Positions 30,401 to 39,677 of a stretch of 64,000 nucleotides of DNA are shown here, piece by piece. The stretch's first letter is position 1, and the number at the start of each line of letters is the position of its first letter. The notes under the pieces were generated by a model. It did no database searches and was not told the origin of the DNA. It worked only from the letters and a program-made list of their open reading frames with translations. The position numbers were made by a program, and so were the translations under genes. This DNA comes from Psococerastis gibbosa (taxonomy: Eukaryota; Arthropoda; Insecta; Psocodea; Psocidae): positions 13,578,001 through 13,642,000 of the forward strand of contig OZ020489.1 in NCBI GenBank assembly GCA_963971405.1, given 5' to 3'.

Positions 30401-31743
30401 TGGCCCGTTGGGCTTTGCTACTACAGGATTTCGACTGTGTGGTGGTGCACCGCGCTGGAAAGCGACTGTCCCATGTGGATGCATTAAGTCGTTACCCTTC
30501 TGCAATGAATGTTGAGGATGGAATCGGACCTCAAATCGAGCAGTGCCAATCTGAGGACGACGACCTTCAAAGAATTAAGACTCTCTTGTCACATGGTCCT
30601 CACGAGGACTTTCTACTTAGGAACAACATTCTGTATAAATTTGTTGACGGTACAGAACTGCTGGTGGTTCCCAAAAATCTGCAGACAGAAGTCATCAAGA
30701 GAGCTCATGAAAATGGCCATTTTGGCTTAAGAAAAACTGAGGAACAAATCAAACAGATGTACTACATACCAAAGTTGCCCGAGAAAATTACTAATATTCT
30801 GAGAAACTGTGTGCTGTGTATTTTGAAGAATCGAAAAGAAGGAAAAAAAGAAGGATTTCTGAACCCGATAAATAAGGGAGACACCCCGTTGGACACGTAC
30901 CATGTCGACCACTTGGGTCCACTGGAATCCACGCATAAGAGGTATAAGCACATCTTGGTCGTCGTCGATGCTTTTACCAAGTATGTATGGCTGTATCCTA
31001 CTAAATCCACATCGACCGCTGAAGTCCTTGACAAGCTCAACTTACAGAAGTCGTTATTCTCAAATCCACGCCGCATTATCAGTGATCGCGGTACGGCTTT
31101 CACGTCAAAGGAGTTTGCAGAGTACTGCACGGACAACCAAATCCAGCATGTATTGATAACTACGGGACTACCCAGAGCAAATGGTCAAGTTGAACGTGTC
31201 AATAGGTCACTGATTCCAGTTTTGGCGAAGCTCTCCCACGATGATCCTACTAAGTGGTATCGTTTTGTACCCCAGGTTCAGCTGAGTCTTAACTCTACGT
31301 CGCATCGAAGCACAGGATTTTCACCTTTACAACTTTTGCTGGGAGTCCCTCCAAGGACGCTGCCCGATCAAAACGTCCTTGATCTGCTACAATACGAGCA
31401 CGAGACCGATTTTATGAATAGACGAGCAGACCTACATAGTTTGGCAAAACACCAAATCCAGGTGGTGGCTAATGAAAACCAGAGGACCTACAATCTGCGA
31501 CGGAAACCACCTTCTGTTTATAAAGTTGGCGACTTCGTCTCGGTCAAGCGGACCCAGTTTGGGCCTGGCCTCAAACTTAAATCAAAGTTCTTGGGTCCAT
31601 ATCGCATTTGTTCAGTTCTTAACGGACAATTTCAAGTCGAGAAGATTGCTGGGGAGGGTCCCCTTTTGACGACGACGACTGTTGAATTCCTCAAGCATTG
31701 GCCCACATCCGGGGCGGATGTGGCGCAGGATGGCCGAGTGTAG
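27442..31743 (+). CDS. Gag-Pol polyprotein of the LTR retrotransposon, with DEK-like N-terminus
   Basis: The product is 1433 residues in one frame. In order: a DEK-like pseudo-SAP/SAP module (about 30-110), a D/E/H-rich tract (117-147), a capsid-like Gag region (about 185-340), two CCHC knuckles (371-384, 393-406), protease with DTG (440-442), RT (about 600-760, active site YLDD 752-755), RNase H (TDAS near 901-904, E943 or E945), and integrase. The integrase has H1089, H1093, C1123, C1126 and the catalytic triad D1156, D1215, E1251, the last pair spaced D,D35E. It lets the element copy its RNA into DNA inside particles and insert it in chromosomes. Gag and Pol are fused without a frameshift, so another way of adjusting their ratio is needed. 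The first ATG is used; M14 and M15 are alternatives. A 62-codon upstream frame begins in the LTR. The stop TAG (31741-31743) lies inside the 3' LTR. No chromodomain is seen. Confidence 0.95.
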   Translation: MASPIIFFIKFFLMMACLGDVRSIKKAVLYTKTKTLKQFFEFLYNDQAFNKAEILAFSGFEYETQQLQDKKAELLEMKKCDLVAFCILLGISFEGRKDEIADRLMVLLNNVGTYVPEDKDEDDEDDGDHEDDDHDKDEDDGDHDEDDTKDAISAKTIPKRANEDAIQLLTSLASRVGVSFHDVQDSIRLFDGSDRITVESWVEEFEEMATTMHWDSLQTFVFAKKSLRGVAKLFIESERGIKTWPQLKRILLMEFKTHTSSMRLHECMKERKKQKSESAVEYFLEMKKIAKSGSLHDGDLMQYVIDGMTDDYGGKVMLYGAKTLTSFRDKLKDYDILATKSRKVVKPPDVKPVKRREDSHVNKNGERPEHCFNCGNKGHKSTECPYKADGPKCFKCNSFGHIAKYCPQTVLESAICSRPDESGMCKEVLVEGIPIVALIDTGSQLTLLKESQHVLMGNPELKASDVQVLGIGHTLVRSMGFMDTKVSIDGATFRTKIHVLPNDALRRPMIVGRDVTDQTVMNIDHGRVTIAQNTISNGSDNCDDMFGCFNVEEVPGPSVSLVSNDQFRAEALHMMHNYVPQKNKDCPIKMRVVVKDETPVYCAPRRLSFKDRDIVDAQVEVWLKDGIVQPSVSEYASPVVVVRKKDGSPRVCVDFRNFNKKVFRDRFPLPVMEDQLDRLVGAKVFTTLDLKNGFFHVPVEADSRKYLAFVTHKGHWEFLRAPFGYCNSPPVFQRFVNTVFRQLIISGDIITYLDDLILPSTTYKDCMNKLQTVLDTASLYGLEFNLKKCRLLESEVEFLGHRIREGQIFPSEEKTLAVKQFPEPKTQKALQSFIGLTSYFRKFVKDYARIAKPLTDLLRIDNSKVTFGQEEKISFETLKCVLSKEPVLCIYDPKLETELHTDASQDGFGALMLQRQMADNAFHPVYYYSRKTSPAQRKYTSYELEILAVIEAVKKFRVYLHGIHFTIVTDCDAFKKTMDKKDLSARVARWALLLQDFDCVVVHRAGKRLSHVDALSRYPSAMNVEDGIGPQIEQCQSEDDDLQRIKTLLSHGPHEDFLLRNNILYKFVDGTELLVVPKNLQTEVIKRAHENGHFGLRKTEEQIKQMYYIPKLPEKITNILRNCVLCILKNRKEGKKEGFLNPINKGDTPLDTYHVDHLGPLESTHKRYKHILVVVDAFTKYVWLYPTKSTSTAEVLDKLNLQKSLFSNPRRIISDRGTAFTSKEFAEYCTDNQIQHVLITTGLPRANGQVERVNRSLIPVLAKLSHDDPTKWYRFVPQVQLSLNSTSHRSTGFSPLQLLLGVPPRTLPDQNVLDLLQYEHETDFMNRRADLHSLAKHQIQVVANENQRTYNLRRKPPSVYKVGDFVSVKRTQFGPGLKLKSKFLGPYRICSVLNGQFQVEKIAGEGPLLTTTTVEFLKHWPTSGADVAQDGRV
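27529..27771 (+). other. DEK-like pseudo-SAP/SAP domain in Gag
   Basis: Residues 30-110 contain LKQFFEFLYN, then AFSGFEYE, then DKKAELLEMKK, then LVAFCILLGISFEGRKDEIA ending DRLMVLL. The series LLYN, FSGF-F/Y-E, a K-rich helix and a SAP helix-turn-helix (L-x2-C-x3-L-x2-x2-G-x2-E-x2-R) is the layout of the conserved DNA-binding half of DEK proteins. Ty3/gypsy Gags do not normally carry this. Judged by eye; a profile search would be decisive. Confidence 0.6.
31703..31723 (+). other. hairpin at the end of pol, next to the 3' LTR
   Basis: CCACATCC and GGATGTGG form a perfect 8-bp stem around GGGGC. The right arm belongs to GGATGTGGCGCAGGA (31716-31730), which equals an LTR segment (27130-27150) minus six bases. 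The usual polypurine tract is not found here. Confidence 0.6.
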
Positions 31744-31911
31744 GGTATGTAAGAGTGTCGTGCGCCACTGGATGTGGCGCATGCGCAGGACAGTCTCGGG
31801 TGTGTTGAAGCTTGGAATGGTTCTTCTTTTTGTAATGTTTCTTAAATCAAATAAATGTTTAACTATGTAATCGGGGCGTATCGTGTATTTAATACAATTC
31901 ATCTCCCTATA
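31739..31911 (+). repeat. 3' LTR (173 bp)
   Basis: Identical to 27099-27271. Its third to fifth bases are the gag-pol stop codon. AATAAA is at 31850-31855. It is followed by the TAAA duplication (31912-31915). Confidence 0.95.
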
Positions 31912-31915
31912 TAAA

Positions 31916-32567
31916 TTGTCTGTAAAAAATAATCATCCTCATTCCTCACGGCTAATAGCTGGATTTTTCGCAATGGTTTAATTCAAAGAACTTCTAATAT
32001 AAATATGTAATATACTAGAAGTACCATTGGCGCTAGTGTCGCATGGTAATTTGATTTCGCCATTTTTGGGCTCACAGCAGGGGGTATTCTGTATTTTAAT
32101 TAAAAACTAAGAGAAAATGCCTTTTTGTTGCCCTTATTATTGCCTATAGGCCTAATTTAATTTTGTATTTGCTACATTTGAAATTTCATTCAGGGTATAC
32201 AGTTACTGTTTTGGATGATTGAACATATTTGATACTATTGTTTCTTTTTAATCCACATAATTTTCAGCTATTTTGGGAAAGCATATTTATCATAAAAGTG
32301 AAGTTCGACAGCCTAAATATTTAATAAAGACACATTTTGTCTAGTTTTAAAAATCTTGGGTTAGGTACCATAAGATTACTATTGAGTTTCATTTGCCGCG
32401 AAAATGTGAGGCCAAAATATGGCGGACTTTCTATTGGTCCCTGCTCCCGCAAGCAAAACATATGGAGGTGTAGGGGCTCGGTTTAATTAAAACCAAAACC
32501 AGAAACCGTCTGCAAACCTTGGACTACAACTCACTTCTTAGCAACACCAACATAATGTCTCCAATTA
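31916..32567. other. no recognised feature
   Basis: AT-rich spacer between the LTR element and a MITE. A cctataggcctaat motif lies near 32143. Confidence 0.45.
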
Positions 32568-32962
32568 GGCGGGGATTCCACCGACCGGCTAGGGCTAAAT
32601 ACAAAAACGGTGACGTGGTAGCAGACATTCAAGACTTAGGCGAGGTTTCCACCGACCTCGCATTGCAGAATGCAAATGACATTGACGGAAATGTTTGTTT
32701 TACTTTATGCCATAGTTAAAATTGATCAATGATGATACAGTAAAATCACAAACAAACAAACTAAAATTAAAAAATGGCGTCATGGGATATGTTAAGTACA
32801 AACATTTTAATAGATTTCTTTAAAAAGAAAAATTCAAATTTCCGTCAATTTCATTTGCATTCTGCAATGCGAGGTCGGTGGAAACCTCGCCTAAGTCTTA
32901 AATGTCTGCTACCACGTCACCGTTTTTGTATTTAGCCCTAGCCGGTCGGTGGAATCCCCGCC
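32568..32962. mobile_element. Harbinger-like MITE, copy 2 (reference copy, TTA duplication)
   Basis: The 395-bp element has ends GGCGGGGATTCCACCGACC and its complement, and TTA repeats at 32565-32567 and 32963-32965. Each long arm carries TTCCACCGACC twice: 32576-32586 and 32647-32657 on the left, with complements at 32873-32883 and 32944-32954. Between the arms lies an AT-rich core (aaaattgatcaatgat, aaaatggcgtcatgg) that sets its orientation. The TWA site and G-rich ends fit PIF/Harbinger elements. There is no transposase. Confidence 0.9.
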
Positions 32963-33434
32963 TTACCAGAAAGCAACTCATCCATCTCAGGAATTTGATC
33001 TTTTTTTATTATTTTTATACTTTCAACTCGAAATTATACTTCTTTAACATAATTTCTTAGTTTTTCACATTTCTATAACCTATAGCTCTCGCAACCCCGT
33101 GGACAGTTTGAGAACCGCTGAGGTAGATGGTTACTTACTTAGTTAAAAAAAAAAGCTGTAGAAATTTAAAGAAGTTTGTTAGTCCTAAGCCTGGTCGGAT
33201 GATAAATTGCGAGCCCAACGTAAGAAATTTCCTCGAAAATTGGGATATTTCCCACAAAAGTTTTTAAAGCTCCCACTATGAATTTTAAGCAACAGGAGTC
33301 CGCTTATTCTCAAATTACACGCATGCAATTCAATTAAACTTTTCAAAGTTTATTCATAATTTATACAGTCGCCATGTAAAAGGCATGTAATTTTGAAGTT
33401 ACAAATATATTATGAAACAATCAGGATGTGATTC
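32963..33434. other. no recognised feature
   Basis: AT-rich, with no motif beyond short A/T runs. Confidence 0.4.
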
Positions 33435-33760
33435 TATTCTCTTATTTCCTATTTATAAGTTAGTATAAGGAAAGCTTAGTGATGTTTACTTTCAAGATTT
33501 CGGTGGATTTACACATTTTCAGGACCCAAAGAACCCAGAAAAGTGTCTGTCCGTCTGTTTATCTGTCTATGTGTCTGTCTGTTAGACGATTTGTGGGCAA
33601 AGTACTCGGTGGATTTGGATGAAATTTGCCATGTAGGTTTACGAAAATCCTGGGGACGTTTCTTATTTATTTTGGGCAAACTCAATTTAGGTTTCACGCT
33701 CAAAAAACGAGACAAAAAAGAGTGTTTCAAAATGCGCGGGAAATTCAAATTTATAAATCT
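33435..33760 (-). mobile_element. (GACA)n element, copy G6, truncated and diverged
   Basis: The minus strand reads from the (GACA)n-side terminus. Plus-strand landmarks are tatttataagttagtataa, ggaaagcttagtgatg, ggacccaaagaacccag, a tctgtctgttt run, and gatgaaatttgccatgtagg. Sequence beyond the middle of the element is missing. Confidence 0.6.
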
Positions 33761-34554
33761 CCAGCCATATTTAAATCAATTGAATCAATTCGTATTAATA
33801 TATAATATGTTAATATGTTTAATCCTGTCACGTGACACCTTGGGTTTTATTGACAATAATTTAATCTTACTCGTATTCCTGGAATGTTAATCTGTAGACA
33901 GCATAGTTGGGCTGAAGGAACCGAGGACCCTTGCGGTCCTCCCTAATTTTTTATAGTTTTAAGTTATTTTCGGTTTGGTACCCAGTTTCTTCCGGTCTAT
34001 CTCACTTACTTCGGTTCCCAGTTTGATCCAAACAAAATCCGGACCTAATGTTTAGCTCATAAGCCGTTTCAGAGCGGATTTGTTCTAGTTGGAACGTTTA
34101 TGTGCTTCGACCTTTAAAATTGAAGGATTTCCAAATTAATTGGGGTTTAAAGTTGCTGTTTTTACTTGAGTAGTCAGCATTCAATGAACCAAAATGATGG
34201 GGGAAGTTGTTTAAAATAATGTAAGTCACTTGGCGACAAAGGAGAATTCTATGACATCAAGGAAGGGGGGGGGGGGGTAAAGTGGGGACTGGGAAGTGTG
34301 AACGCGTTAATCTCCACTGACAACCCCTTTTGTTTTTAATTCCCGACATTTATCCCGTTATATCTAACGCAGTTCCACCATCTAATTGCTTACTGCTTAC
34401 TTTTCAAGTTCACTGGTACAAGGTTGTTCACTAGGAAATTCAAACGCCTCATTTTTCTGCAGTTTATACTTAGCTAAAAATTACATCAAAATCTAAAATG
34501 GAATGTATGATCGTAGAAAACATTAATATTAGCGGCAAAGTGTGTACGCCTATT
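33761..34554. other. no recognised gene; G-run near 34265-34278
   Basis: Nothing is supported except the homopolymer run and a cacgtgacacctt motif near 33829, shared with 22030. Confidence 0.4.
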
Positions 34555-34700
34555 AAGGTGTAGTGAAATAGATATTGAAAACCCTGAGGCAGTGATTGGG
34601 CAAGAACAAGACTTTCCTTTTCAGAGCAGCACTTTCTAAGGTACAAATTGGCACGAGGATCGCCAATCTTCGATAGAAGACGCATATAAGGTTGAAGTTG
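34555..34700 (-). repeat. unclassified interspersed repeat (family of 9420-9905)
   Basis: Plus-strand ttccttttcagagcagcact, then ttctaaggtacaaattggc is the complement of the ggaccttagaggctgctgct region at 9505. It ends directly before a (GACA)n element. Confidence 0.45.
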
Positions 34701-34761
34701 AAGAAGAAAGACCACCCACTACTTTCGACCGACCACAAAAGTCCAAAATAAATAAACAGAA

Positions 34762-34982
34762 CCCGAGATATCATTTTTGTAAACCTACATGCCGAATTTC
34801 ATCCAAATCCACTGAGTAGTTTGCCCAAAAATTGACTAACAGCCAGTCCGGCATACAGACAGACACACAGACATATAGGTACATTTCTTGGGACCTCAAA
34901 ACGCGTAAATCCATTGAAATAAAAAATAAAAAATGTCAACCATCACATAGCTTTACTTATACTACGTATAAATAGGAAAACA
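34762..34982 (+). mobile_element. (GACA)n element, copy G7, truncated
   Basis: tttttgtaaacctacatgcc, gaatttcatccaaatccac, a short acagacagacac run, cttgggacctcaaaacg and cttatactacgtataaatag mark the terminal 220 bp. Confidence 0.65.
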
Positions 34983-35034
34983 AAAACTACCCACCGCGCA
35001 AGAGTCTATCCAATACTCAGGACGTAAACTTCAA

Positions 35035-35225
35035 AAATAGAGGAAAAACGATGGCGAGATGTCATGTTGCTGACCATGTCGCTGACCGAGCAGAAGGCGA
35101 AATGAACGCAGAACATCTACCCGAGTGCCCAGCCCTGGTAGAAGACGGGGAAGCCCAAATGGAGAGACATCAAGGAGATACTGGTCAGCGCGTCACCATA
35201 TAGCTAACCTGCCAAGGGTGGGCGT
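35035..35225 (+). pseudogene. probable LINE ORF2 C-terminal relic
   Basis: One frame reads TGKPKWRDIKEILVS, which resembles the GRPkkrWxDDIk motif at the end of RTE-type ORF2 proteins. The surrounding codons are broken by stops. Similar decayed ends are at 55250-55400 and 60100-60250. The assignment is weak because the motif is short. Confidence 0.4.
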
Positions 35226-35621
35226 TGGCTAGTAAGTAAGTAAGTAAATTGCTGATAATAGCACCCAGAATAGTAGCGGCCACGGCTCCTTTTGGTGCAT
35301 TAAGCGTACAAGCGTGATCTTCCCCATTGTGCGCTATCGCCATTATATGAAATCCTCAATGACGAACAAGTAAAGAGAAGGATAAAGATCGAAGCTCAGG
35401 AAGGAAACCGCCCATTAAAACCGACAGAGAGCTTTAAACGTGACAAAAGCGTGAGATTTTTAGATTGGCGTTTTGGTTGTTTGCGAAAGAAAGGAGCTCA
35501 AGTTGATACGTGCTACTGGAGAAACCTGAAACCTAGACGCTGACCACCCCCACAGTTTTATTTCTGATTGCTAACCTAGTCTAGCGGTCGGAAAAATTGC
35601 GCAGAGGTTGACAGTGTGAAT

Positions 35622-35671
35622 ATGTCTTCGGTTGTTCTTATTGCACGTAGTTGTAGGAAGTGTAAGGAGAC
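35622..35671 (+). CDS. weak candidate first exon
   Basis: ATG at 35622 opens MSSVVLIARSCRKCKET, and CAG|GTAACG follows at the end. No promoter element, second exon or family match was found, so this could easily be chance. Confidence 0.12.
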
Positions 35672-35675
35672 AGGT

Positions 35676-36244
35676 AACGGTTGGCTAATTTGGGGTATGT
35701 AGGCCTATAGATTATCTTCCATAATATGCAGGGTCATATCGTGTGTTTCGTCTTTGGGCAGCGAATTTTACCCTCATCCCCTTGTCAGCGCCCTCACCCC
35801 CTAAGTCACTAAGATTACCCCACTACATACCACGTCAGCTGATTATGTAGCTGCGTAGTGACTCATAATGATAATAAAAATAATAATGATTTGTTAAACT
35901 TTTATTTTTGTAGGCTCTACAACAAAAATAAATTACTTACCCCCAAAATTTTGGCGTCACTAAAATTTGCCGCGCGCGCAGTCCGCCCATTCGGAAATAC
36001 ATCACTAGGTATATTTTATGTTTTCAAGTTAATTGCCAGCTCGAGCAACGTGCAATAAATGTAATAATTGTATTTTCTTTAATTCTATAACAATAGGTAA
36101 GCATGATAAAGATAAGCGCTGGCAACTGGCCTTATCTCTATACTATACTATACATACGAGAAAAGTGAAATTTTGACTATATGGGCTTCATGCCCACGGT
36201 ACATAGATAGCTGCACCACTTGTGATGTTAACCGAAATTAGAAG
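35676..36244. other. no recognised feature
   Basis: Contains gtaggcctatag near 35700. The 66-codon frame at 35858 is not supported. Confidence 0.4.
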
Positions 36245-36325
36245 ATTTAGAAATAGCTGGACAACTGGACTGGATGCACACCTATTCGGGGCGTCGCCTT
36301 AACCGCTGGACCACAAGCGCGACAT
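36245..36325 (-). repeat. tRNA-derived SINE-Q head
   Basis: On the minus strand, gcgcttgtggtccagcggtt then aaggcgacgccccgaatagg matches the tRNA-like head at 55782. Its A box (TGGTCCAGCGGTTAAGGC) is closer to the consensus than in the 55782 copy. The T-arm is degraded. Confidence 0.6.
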
Positions 36326-36625
36326 GTACTGTGTCTGCTAAATACTCCACAATATATACTTGTGATTGTACTTGTTGTTGTCAGGAACAAGCCCGTTTTT
36401 CTTATAGACGCGTTAGAGCTGAGCTGGAGGCTACTAGCAGGTAGCAGAAAGGCCAACAGATATGGTGGCTAGCTACGAATGTAACGAATAAGAAGTCCCC
36501 GACTAAGCAGCGGCATAATCGGAGGGTGTGGTGACTAGTTTGATGGTGCAGGCTTGTCTAGAAAAAGTCACAGTAGCCCGAGCATGACTGTGTGACGGGG
36601 CGAATAATTGTCGCCACTAAGAAAG
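36326..36625. other. no recognised feature
   Basis: Spacer between repeats; no motif. Confidence 0.4.
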
Positions 36626-36790
36626 AAACCACTACTGGGGCACTCTTGTGTCCTGGGGTTGGGAAACTGACCCCAATGACTGAGGAATTTAATGAAGAGT
36701 CAACGGCATAAGGAGGTAGAAGGCAAAGAGGAAACCACTACATTACAATTCCCTAGTACAGCCGTCATTACCAAGTACATTCTCTAGAAA
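36626..36790 (+). repeat. unclassified repeat UR1, copy 3 (no insertion)
   Basis: ggcactcttgtgtcctgggg, ttgggaaactgacccc, gaatttaatgaagagtcaac and accactacattacaattccc align with 21165-21265 plus 21441-21480. It shows the uninterrupted sequence at the hAT site of copy 2. Confidence 0.6.
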
Positions 36791-37274
36791 GTTGACTTCC
36801 TTGGAGAGAGTCTGAAGTACGGTATCTACGTGATTACAATTACCGTGATGATCGTCAATCCTCGTGTGTCATTGAATTTACGGGCGGATTTTACTTCTGC
36901 TTATTAGTCTGTCTTCGGTCGTTTCCAAATCTCATTCTTGGTACGACTTCGATTTGTCTTAGAGATTGCACGTGGATGGTAGGAGTTGCTCTAGGGAACT
37001 CCAAAATGTTGGTAGAAAAGAAACTAATAGATTACGGCAAATGCTGGAGTCAGCTAGCGGAACAGTAACCATCGCACGGCGTTTTCACCCTCTACTGAGC
37101 GCCCCCAATGGTTTTGTCTGATTCGGAAGAGGACAAAAATAGGTTAATTGCCTTGTCAGGTTTTGTGTTACTTTTTAAAGAGAACCGGTACGAGTGAACT
37201 CGTACATTCTTTCCTATTTATCAATACTACAGTATATTTATCAATATAATTTATCAATAAGGATAGGTACTGTT
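36791..37274. other. no recognised feature
   Basis: No motif or element was found. Confidence 0.4.
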
Positions 37275-37632
37275 GTTTGTTGTTTCCAACGCTTGCTTTC
37301 AGCTTTTGTGCTTTAAGCAACCCTGTCAGCTTTGCGAGGGGAGTTAGTCTGTTTGTTAACTTGAGGCACCCTAAGGGGAGACTCCTTCACCTCGGGGGAA
37401 AGGGGAGTTGACTGACAGGGTGGACCTCCAGATTGGGGAACATGGTAAAGTCACACGATTAAATTGGAGGTGACCAGGACTCGACACGCACGTAGACTGA
37501 TTGGTATAGTCTCAGCGCGTTATCATGTCCCACCATGTTCCCCTGCCAACGCTGTGCATACTACCAAGTCAGCCGCAGTTGGAAACATGCTCTGCTCTGA
37601 TCGATTCAACTTGTTAAGGCCGCTGGCAGAAT
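37275..37632 (-). repeat. SINE-A family copy
   Basis: Plus-strand order: gtttccaacgcttgctttca, tcacctcgggggaaagggga, gttgactgacagggtggacc, ggtgaccaggactcgacac, tgttcccctgccaacgctg, ttcaacttgttaaggc. It is the same family as 1513-1912, inverted. A short TTG run replaces the long AAC tail. Confidence 0.75.
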
Positions 37633-37684
37633 AGCAACGGTAATATTAATAGCAAATAATTGTCATAGGGTTAAATTTGCCTAG

Positions 37685-38212
37685 AGTTTCGTTATCTCAA
37701 AGCGACCTGTTCAGTTTTGTGACTCTATTTAACACCTAAAACATAGCTGAAGTTAGAAAGGATCGATAGAAAGTTTCTGTAGAAAAAATGTTTTTTAGTC
37801 AGTTTTCATCGAAATTGACCCCTTTTTGTCCCCAGAACCAAACTATCAAAGGGTGACCCATTGGATTTTGTTTAAATTAATAACGAAAAAAATTGATATT
37901 AAATGAAATCGTTTTTCAGAAATAGGCTTTAACTAATTTTTTTTATGTTTCTGGAGGGTAAAACTCCACAAAATTGAGTTAGTTCAACAAAAAAAATGTC
38001 CTGAGACATAATTTTTGTGAACCGACACGCAAATTTTCATCCAAATCTACCGAGTATTGTGCCCAAAAATCGATGAACAGACAGACATTTTGTAAGAACC
38101 ACTTTTTTGGGTGTCCGGGACCTCAAAAAGTGAAAATCTACTAAAATCGAATATTTCGACCAATCACCAAGCTTTCCTTATGCTGAAGTATAAATATAGG
38201 ACTGTTAAAATT
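37685..38212 (+). mobile_element. (GACA)n element, copy G8, truncated
   Basis: gttttgtgactctatttaac, aggatcgatagaaag, aaaattgagttag, a very short acagacagac run, and cttttttgggtgtccgggac cover about the last 60 percent of the element. The G-run half is absent. Confidence 0.65.
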
Positions 38213-38407
38213 GATTAGATGAAACGTGAATAAAATCCTACAATTTTGTATATATTTATCAGTAAATATTCTCTATTTGGCATACAGAATGTAAGCTATT
38301 GGTTTTGAAAATATGTTAGCTCTTTTAATTCGTGATGGTACGGATTTTGTGCTTTTTATTAAAACCCCGTCAATAGATTATATTGGCCTGAGTCACATCA
38401 TTGCTAA

Positions 38408-38791
38408 GGTGCCCATTCCATTGACCGGCTAGGGCTATTTCCAAAAACGGTTACGTGGTAGCAGACATTCAAGACTTAGGTGGCTTTTCCACCGACCTCG
38501 CATTGCAGAATTGACGGAAATGTTTATTTTCCTCTATGCCATAGTTAAAATTGATCAATGATCAAACAGTAAAATCACGAAGAAACAAACTAAAATTAAA
38601 AAATGGCTTCATGGGATATGTTAATTACAAACATTTTAATAGATTTCTATAAAATGAAAAACAAACATTTCCGTCAATGTCATTTGCAATCTGCAATGCG
38701 AGGTCGGTGGAAACGCTACCTAAGTCTTGAATGTCTGCTACCACGTCACCGTTTTTGGAAATAGCCCTAGCCGGTCAATGGAATGGGCGCC
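38408..38791. mobile_element. Harbinger-like MITE, copy 3, TAA duplication
   Basis: 384 bp, ends GGTGCCCATTCCATTGACC and its near complement, TAA at 38405-38407 and 38792-38794. Both outer TTCCACCGACC motifs have mutated to TTCCATTGACC. Because the change is shared by both ends, it was either present before insertion or gene-converted between the arms. Confidence 0.9.
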
Positions 38792-39402
38792 TAACTGTCT
38801 GTATCACTGTTTACTTGCTAAAATATTTTTTCACGTTCGCATCTCCGCCATGAAGTAAACGTAAAAAAAAATAAAGGTTTGAATATATTTGTTTTCTCTA
38901 ATTATCATTATTATTTGTGGAAGCTAAAGCAACAGTATGTAATCCCCCCAAGAAAATATTTTAATGAATTAATTGAGTAATACCAGATGAAAAGCTTGCA
39001 GCAACTTTGAAATGCAAAGTGTGACCCCAGGGTGACAAGGAAATCCAGACTTGGGGATGCATTCTTTATGCAGACCACGTTTGTAGTTGTTAATATTCGT
39101 CTGGAGTAAGTGTAAACCGCGGATTTCTTATGTAACTTCCATCCCCCTCTGCCATTAAAAGGGAATAAGTGATTTGTTATTTGGGGCATAAGGAAAACAG
39201 GTTGTACCGCTGAATTTTGAAACGAGTGACAGCAAAAATTGCATAAAAAAGAGTCTAGACCAGGATTCTTTTTCATAATCTTTACTCCCTTTGGGATGTT
39301 ATGGTCTGTGACATTCCCGGTAGCCGCGTTTCATTGCTCTGTTTTCTAGCAATAGGCTCATTGATAGTTGTAACAATATATATATATATATACATATGTA
39401 GA
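38792..39402. other. no recognised gene; (TA)n at 39378-39391
   Basis: A 121-codon minus frame (38911-39276) is the longest non-repeat frame nearby. It has no recognisable motif and is treated as chance. Confidence 0.4.
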
Positions 39403-39600
39403 GACATGTAGAGTAGTGGTACAGACCCCAACTTTCCCCCAAAAGGTTGTTGGTTCGTATCCCACAATTCTTACATTATCTGACCATGCTTCGGAGGGCA
39501 TATAAAGCTGGCGGTCCCAGACCTTCCTAGTTGAGTGCAAGAGAGGGCTTTATAGCTCTTACTCCACTAGGTTGGCTTAGTAATAGAACATAAAGTCAAA
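39403..39600 (+). repeat. SINE-T (tRNA-derived), near complete
   Basis: gacatgtagagtagtggtac resembles a tRNA D-arm and A box; ggttcgtatccc at 39452-39463 is the B box. The body tggcggtcccagaccttcc, tagttgagtgcaagagaggg and ctttatagctcttactccac, and the end ggcttagtaatagaac, are shared with 58805-59000 and, inverted, 46339-46530. Confidence 0.75.
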
Positions 39601-39677
39601 ATTTACTTTACTATTTTATTTACTTAAAATATACTAAATAAGGTAGTATCGTATATATTGTAGGTTAACAATAATAG

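Larger units (their letters stand above)
27099..31911 (+). mobile_element. intact Ty3/gypsy-type LTR retrotransposon (4813 bp)
   Basis: Structure: 173-bp LTR, primer binding site for tRNA-Pro, 150-base leader, one 1433-codon gag-pol frame, 173-bp LTR, with TAAA duplicated outside. The pol order is protease, RT, RNase H, integrase, which defines Ty3/gypsy (Metaviridae-type) rather than copia elements. The frame has no stops or frameshifts and the LTRs show no differences, so the insertion is recent and could still be active. No env-like frame follows pol, so this is a plain retrotransposon. Only one copy lies in the window, with no solo LTR seen. Confidence 0.95.

Noticed and set aside
31744-31911. 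envelope gene after pol
   Set aside because: pol runs into the 3' LTR; there is no room for env, so the element is not an errantivirus-like provirus.
35622-35671. start of a host gene
   Set aside because: Kept only as a very weak candidate: a single short open piece with a donor-like GT and no other support.
38911-39276. 121-codon minus-strand frame
   Set aside because: No recognisable domain, and not supported by any neighbouring signal.
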